The position numbers were made by a program, and so were the translations under genes. Below are positions 63,111-64,000 of a stretch of DNA of 64,000 nucleotides, in pieces. The stretch covers positions 1 through 64,000 of the forward strand of contig NZ_LMTZ01000141.1 in assembly GCF_001456025.1 (NCBI RefSeq). Direction: 5' to 3'. Every line of letters begins with the position of its first letter. The first letter of the stretch is position 1. The notes under the pieces are model-generated. The model was not told the DNA's origin. It did no database searches and saw only the letters and a list, made by a program, of their open reading frames with translations. This stretch comes from Mastigocoleus testarum BC008 (GTDB taxonomy: Bacteria > Cyanobacteriota > Cyanobacteriia > Cyanobacteriales > Nostocaceae).

Positions 63111-64000
63111 ATGTTTGACGAAGACGAATATATTCATGAGTATATATTTTCTGGCAGCTTACCCGAAAATGCCAGCACTTACGTCAAACGGGAAGCTGAT
63201 GATGAGTTATATCAGGCGCTACAAGATGGTAAATTTTGTTATGTTCTGAACTCCCGACAATCGGGAAAATCCAGCTTGCGGGTGAGAACTATGAGTCGTC
63301 TAACCGATGCTGGAGTAGAATGTGCATCGATTGATTTATCTTCTGTAAGTATTCAAAGTGCTACCCAAGAAAATTGGTATGCAGATTTAATTGTCAAGCT
63401 CATTGATAGCTTTGTTCTGGATTTGAACTTCAAAGACTGGTGGGAGAAAAACCAAATAAACTCACCTTTGATGCGATTTAGTAATTTTCTCGAAAAGCAT
63501 CTACTAGTTGAAATTGAAGAAAATATTGTTATTTTTATTGATGAAATTGATAGCGTTCTCAGTCTGAAGTTTCCCACGGATGATTTTTTTGCTTTTATTC
63601 GTGCTTGTTATAATCAGCGAGTTGATAATCCCGTATATAAACGCCTCACATTTTGTTTGTTGGGAGTCGCATCACCCGGAAATTTAATTCAAGATAAAAG
63701 TCGTACCCCATTTAATATTGGTAAAGCAATCTCTCTTAAAGGTTTTCAATTGCATGAAACTGAACCGTTAATACAAGGTTTGCAGGGTAAATTTAGCGAA
63801 CCTCAAGCAGTGATGGAAGAAATTTTATATTGGACTGGGGGACAACCATTTCTGACGCAAAAATTGTGTCAGTTCATACTCGAAGAATCGGAGCAAGAAA
63901 ATTCGCGCACTGTTGAGGAAGTTGTCAAATCGCGAATTATTGAAAATTGGGAATCTCAAGATGAACCGGAACATTTACGCACGATTCGCTCCAGAATTTT
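63111..64000 (+). CDS. AAA-like (AAA_35) ATPase, partial, runs off the window
   Basis: The first 296 residues are visible from ATG 63111, and the 3' end is beyond the window. It opens MFDEDEYIHEYIFSGSLPEN and continues with TYVKREADDELYQAL and KFCYVLNSRQSGKSSLRV (Walker A NSRQSGKS). Walker B is IVIFIDEIDSVL, with intact Asp-Glu. TPFNIGKAISLKGF and WTGGQPFLTQKLCQ are typical of AAA_35. Proteins with this opening usually continue into WD40 repeats or another sensor/effector module. Since the downstream part is missing, its class remains open. It is on the same strand as the CHAT operon, after a 275-bp repeat-containing gap. Confidence 0.85.
   Translation, partial: MFDEDEYIHEYIFSGSLPENASTYVKREADDELYQALQDGKFCYVLNSRQSGKSSLRVRTMSRLTDAGVECASIDLSSVSIQSATQENWYADLIVKLIDSFVLDLNFKDWWEKNQINSPLMRFSNFLEKHLLVEIEENIVIFIDEIDSVLSLKFPTDDFFAFIRACYNQRVDNPVYKRLTFCLLGVASPGNLIQDKSRTPFNIGKAISLKGFQLHETEPLIQGLQGKFSEPQAVMEEILYWTGGQPFLTQKLCQFILEESEQENSRTVEEVVKSRIIENWESQDEPEHLRTIRSRI

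Overview
The window looks like chromosome from a filamentous, probably heterocyst-forming cyanobacterium (Nostocales type). The evidence is the magnesium chelatase subunit ChlI, a cytochrome c6-like protein, several cyanobacteria-specific small families (DUF7219-like, DUF3122-like), many HIP1-type GCGATCGC sites, and abundant short tandem repeats (AGTAATG/AGTAATA, GGTAATT, CCATTAC, GGGGAGTGTG) of the kind typical of Nostoc/Calothrix/Rivularia genomes. Genus cannot be fixed from the sequence alone. No rRNA, tRNA, CRISPR array or intact transposase gene was seen.

Layout. 0-6.3 kb: a signalling block with a five-module response regulator ending in a degenerate GGDEF domain, a GAF-PAS-PAS histidine kinase, a single-domain receiver, and a small DUF7219-like protein. 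6.5-6.8 kb: a MITE-like element. 6.8-16.0 kb (minus strand): two SWIM-type zinc-finger paralogues, an unknown 458-aa protein, a VWA protein, a MoxR AAA+ ATPase, a DUF5682-type protein and a small protein with a HEPN-like motif. This resembles an expanded E. coli yehLMPQ cluster. 17-25 kb: cytosine deaminase, an RND efflux adaptor/pump pair, a decayed TRAP-transporter permease and a serine hydrolase. 25.7-38.2 kb: a membrane histidine kinase facing a NarL-type regulator, chlI, a HAD phosphatase, an S9 peptidase, gluconokinase, a Ser/Thr kinase fused to an FGE-like domain, a GIY-YIG protein, an M50-like membrane peptidase and a zinc-ribbon/FHA protein. 38.4-42.6 kb: 6-phosphogluconolactonase, an electrophile-stress-like set (ene-reductase, carboxymuconolactone decarboxylase family protein, MerR regulator with a visible operator) and RNase PH. 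42.7-53.9 kb: another GAF histidine kinase, an adenylate-kinase-like protein, a CobO-like protein without a P-loop, dCTP deaminase, a c-type cytochrome, a polysaccharide module (acetyltransferase plus two glycosyltransferases), CobU and small cyanobacterial unknowns. 54.1-56.6 kb: cyclopropane-fatty-acid synthase and an acyl-lipid/acyl-CoA desaturase.

The most interesting regions are the two multi-gene NTPase systems. The first is the SWIM/VWA/MoxR/DUF5682 operon with the small HEPN-like gene at its tail. The second is at the right edge (57.3-64.0 kb), where three overlapping genes form a tight operon. The first gene is CHAT protease-STAND NTPase, the second is degenerate NTPase-CHAT protease (the same domains in mirror order), and the third is an AAA-like ATPase. 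A fourth AAA-like gene runs off the window. This looks like a caspase-like, NTP-controlled conflict or programmed-death module.

All functional calls come from reading motifs and remembered family features. No database search was run.
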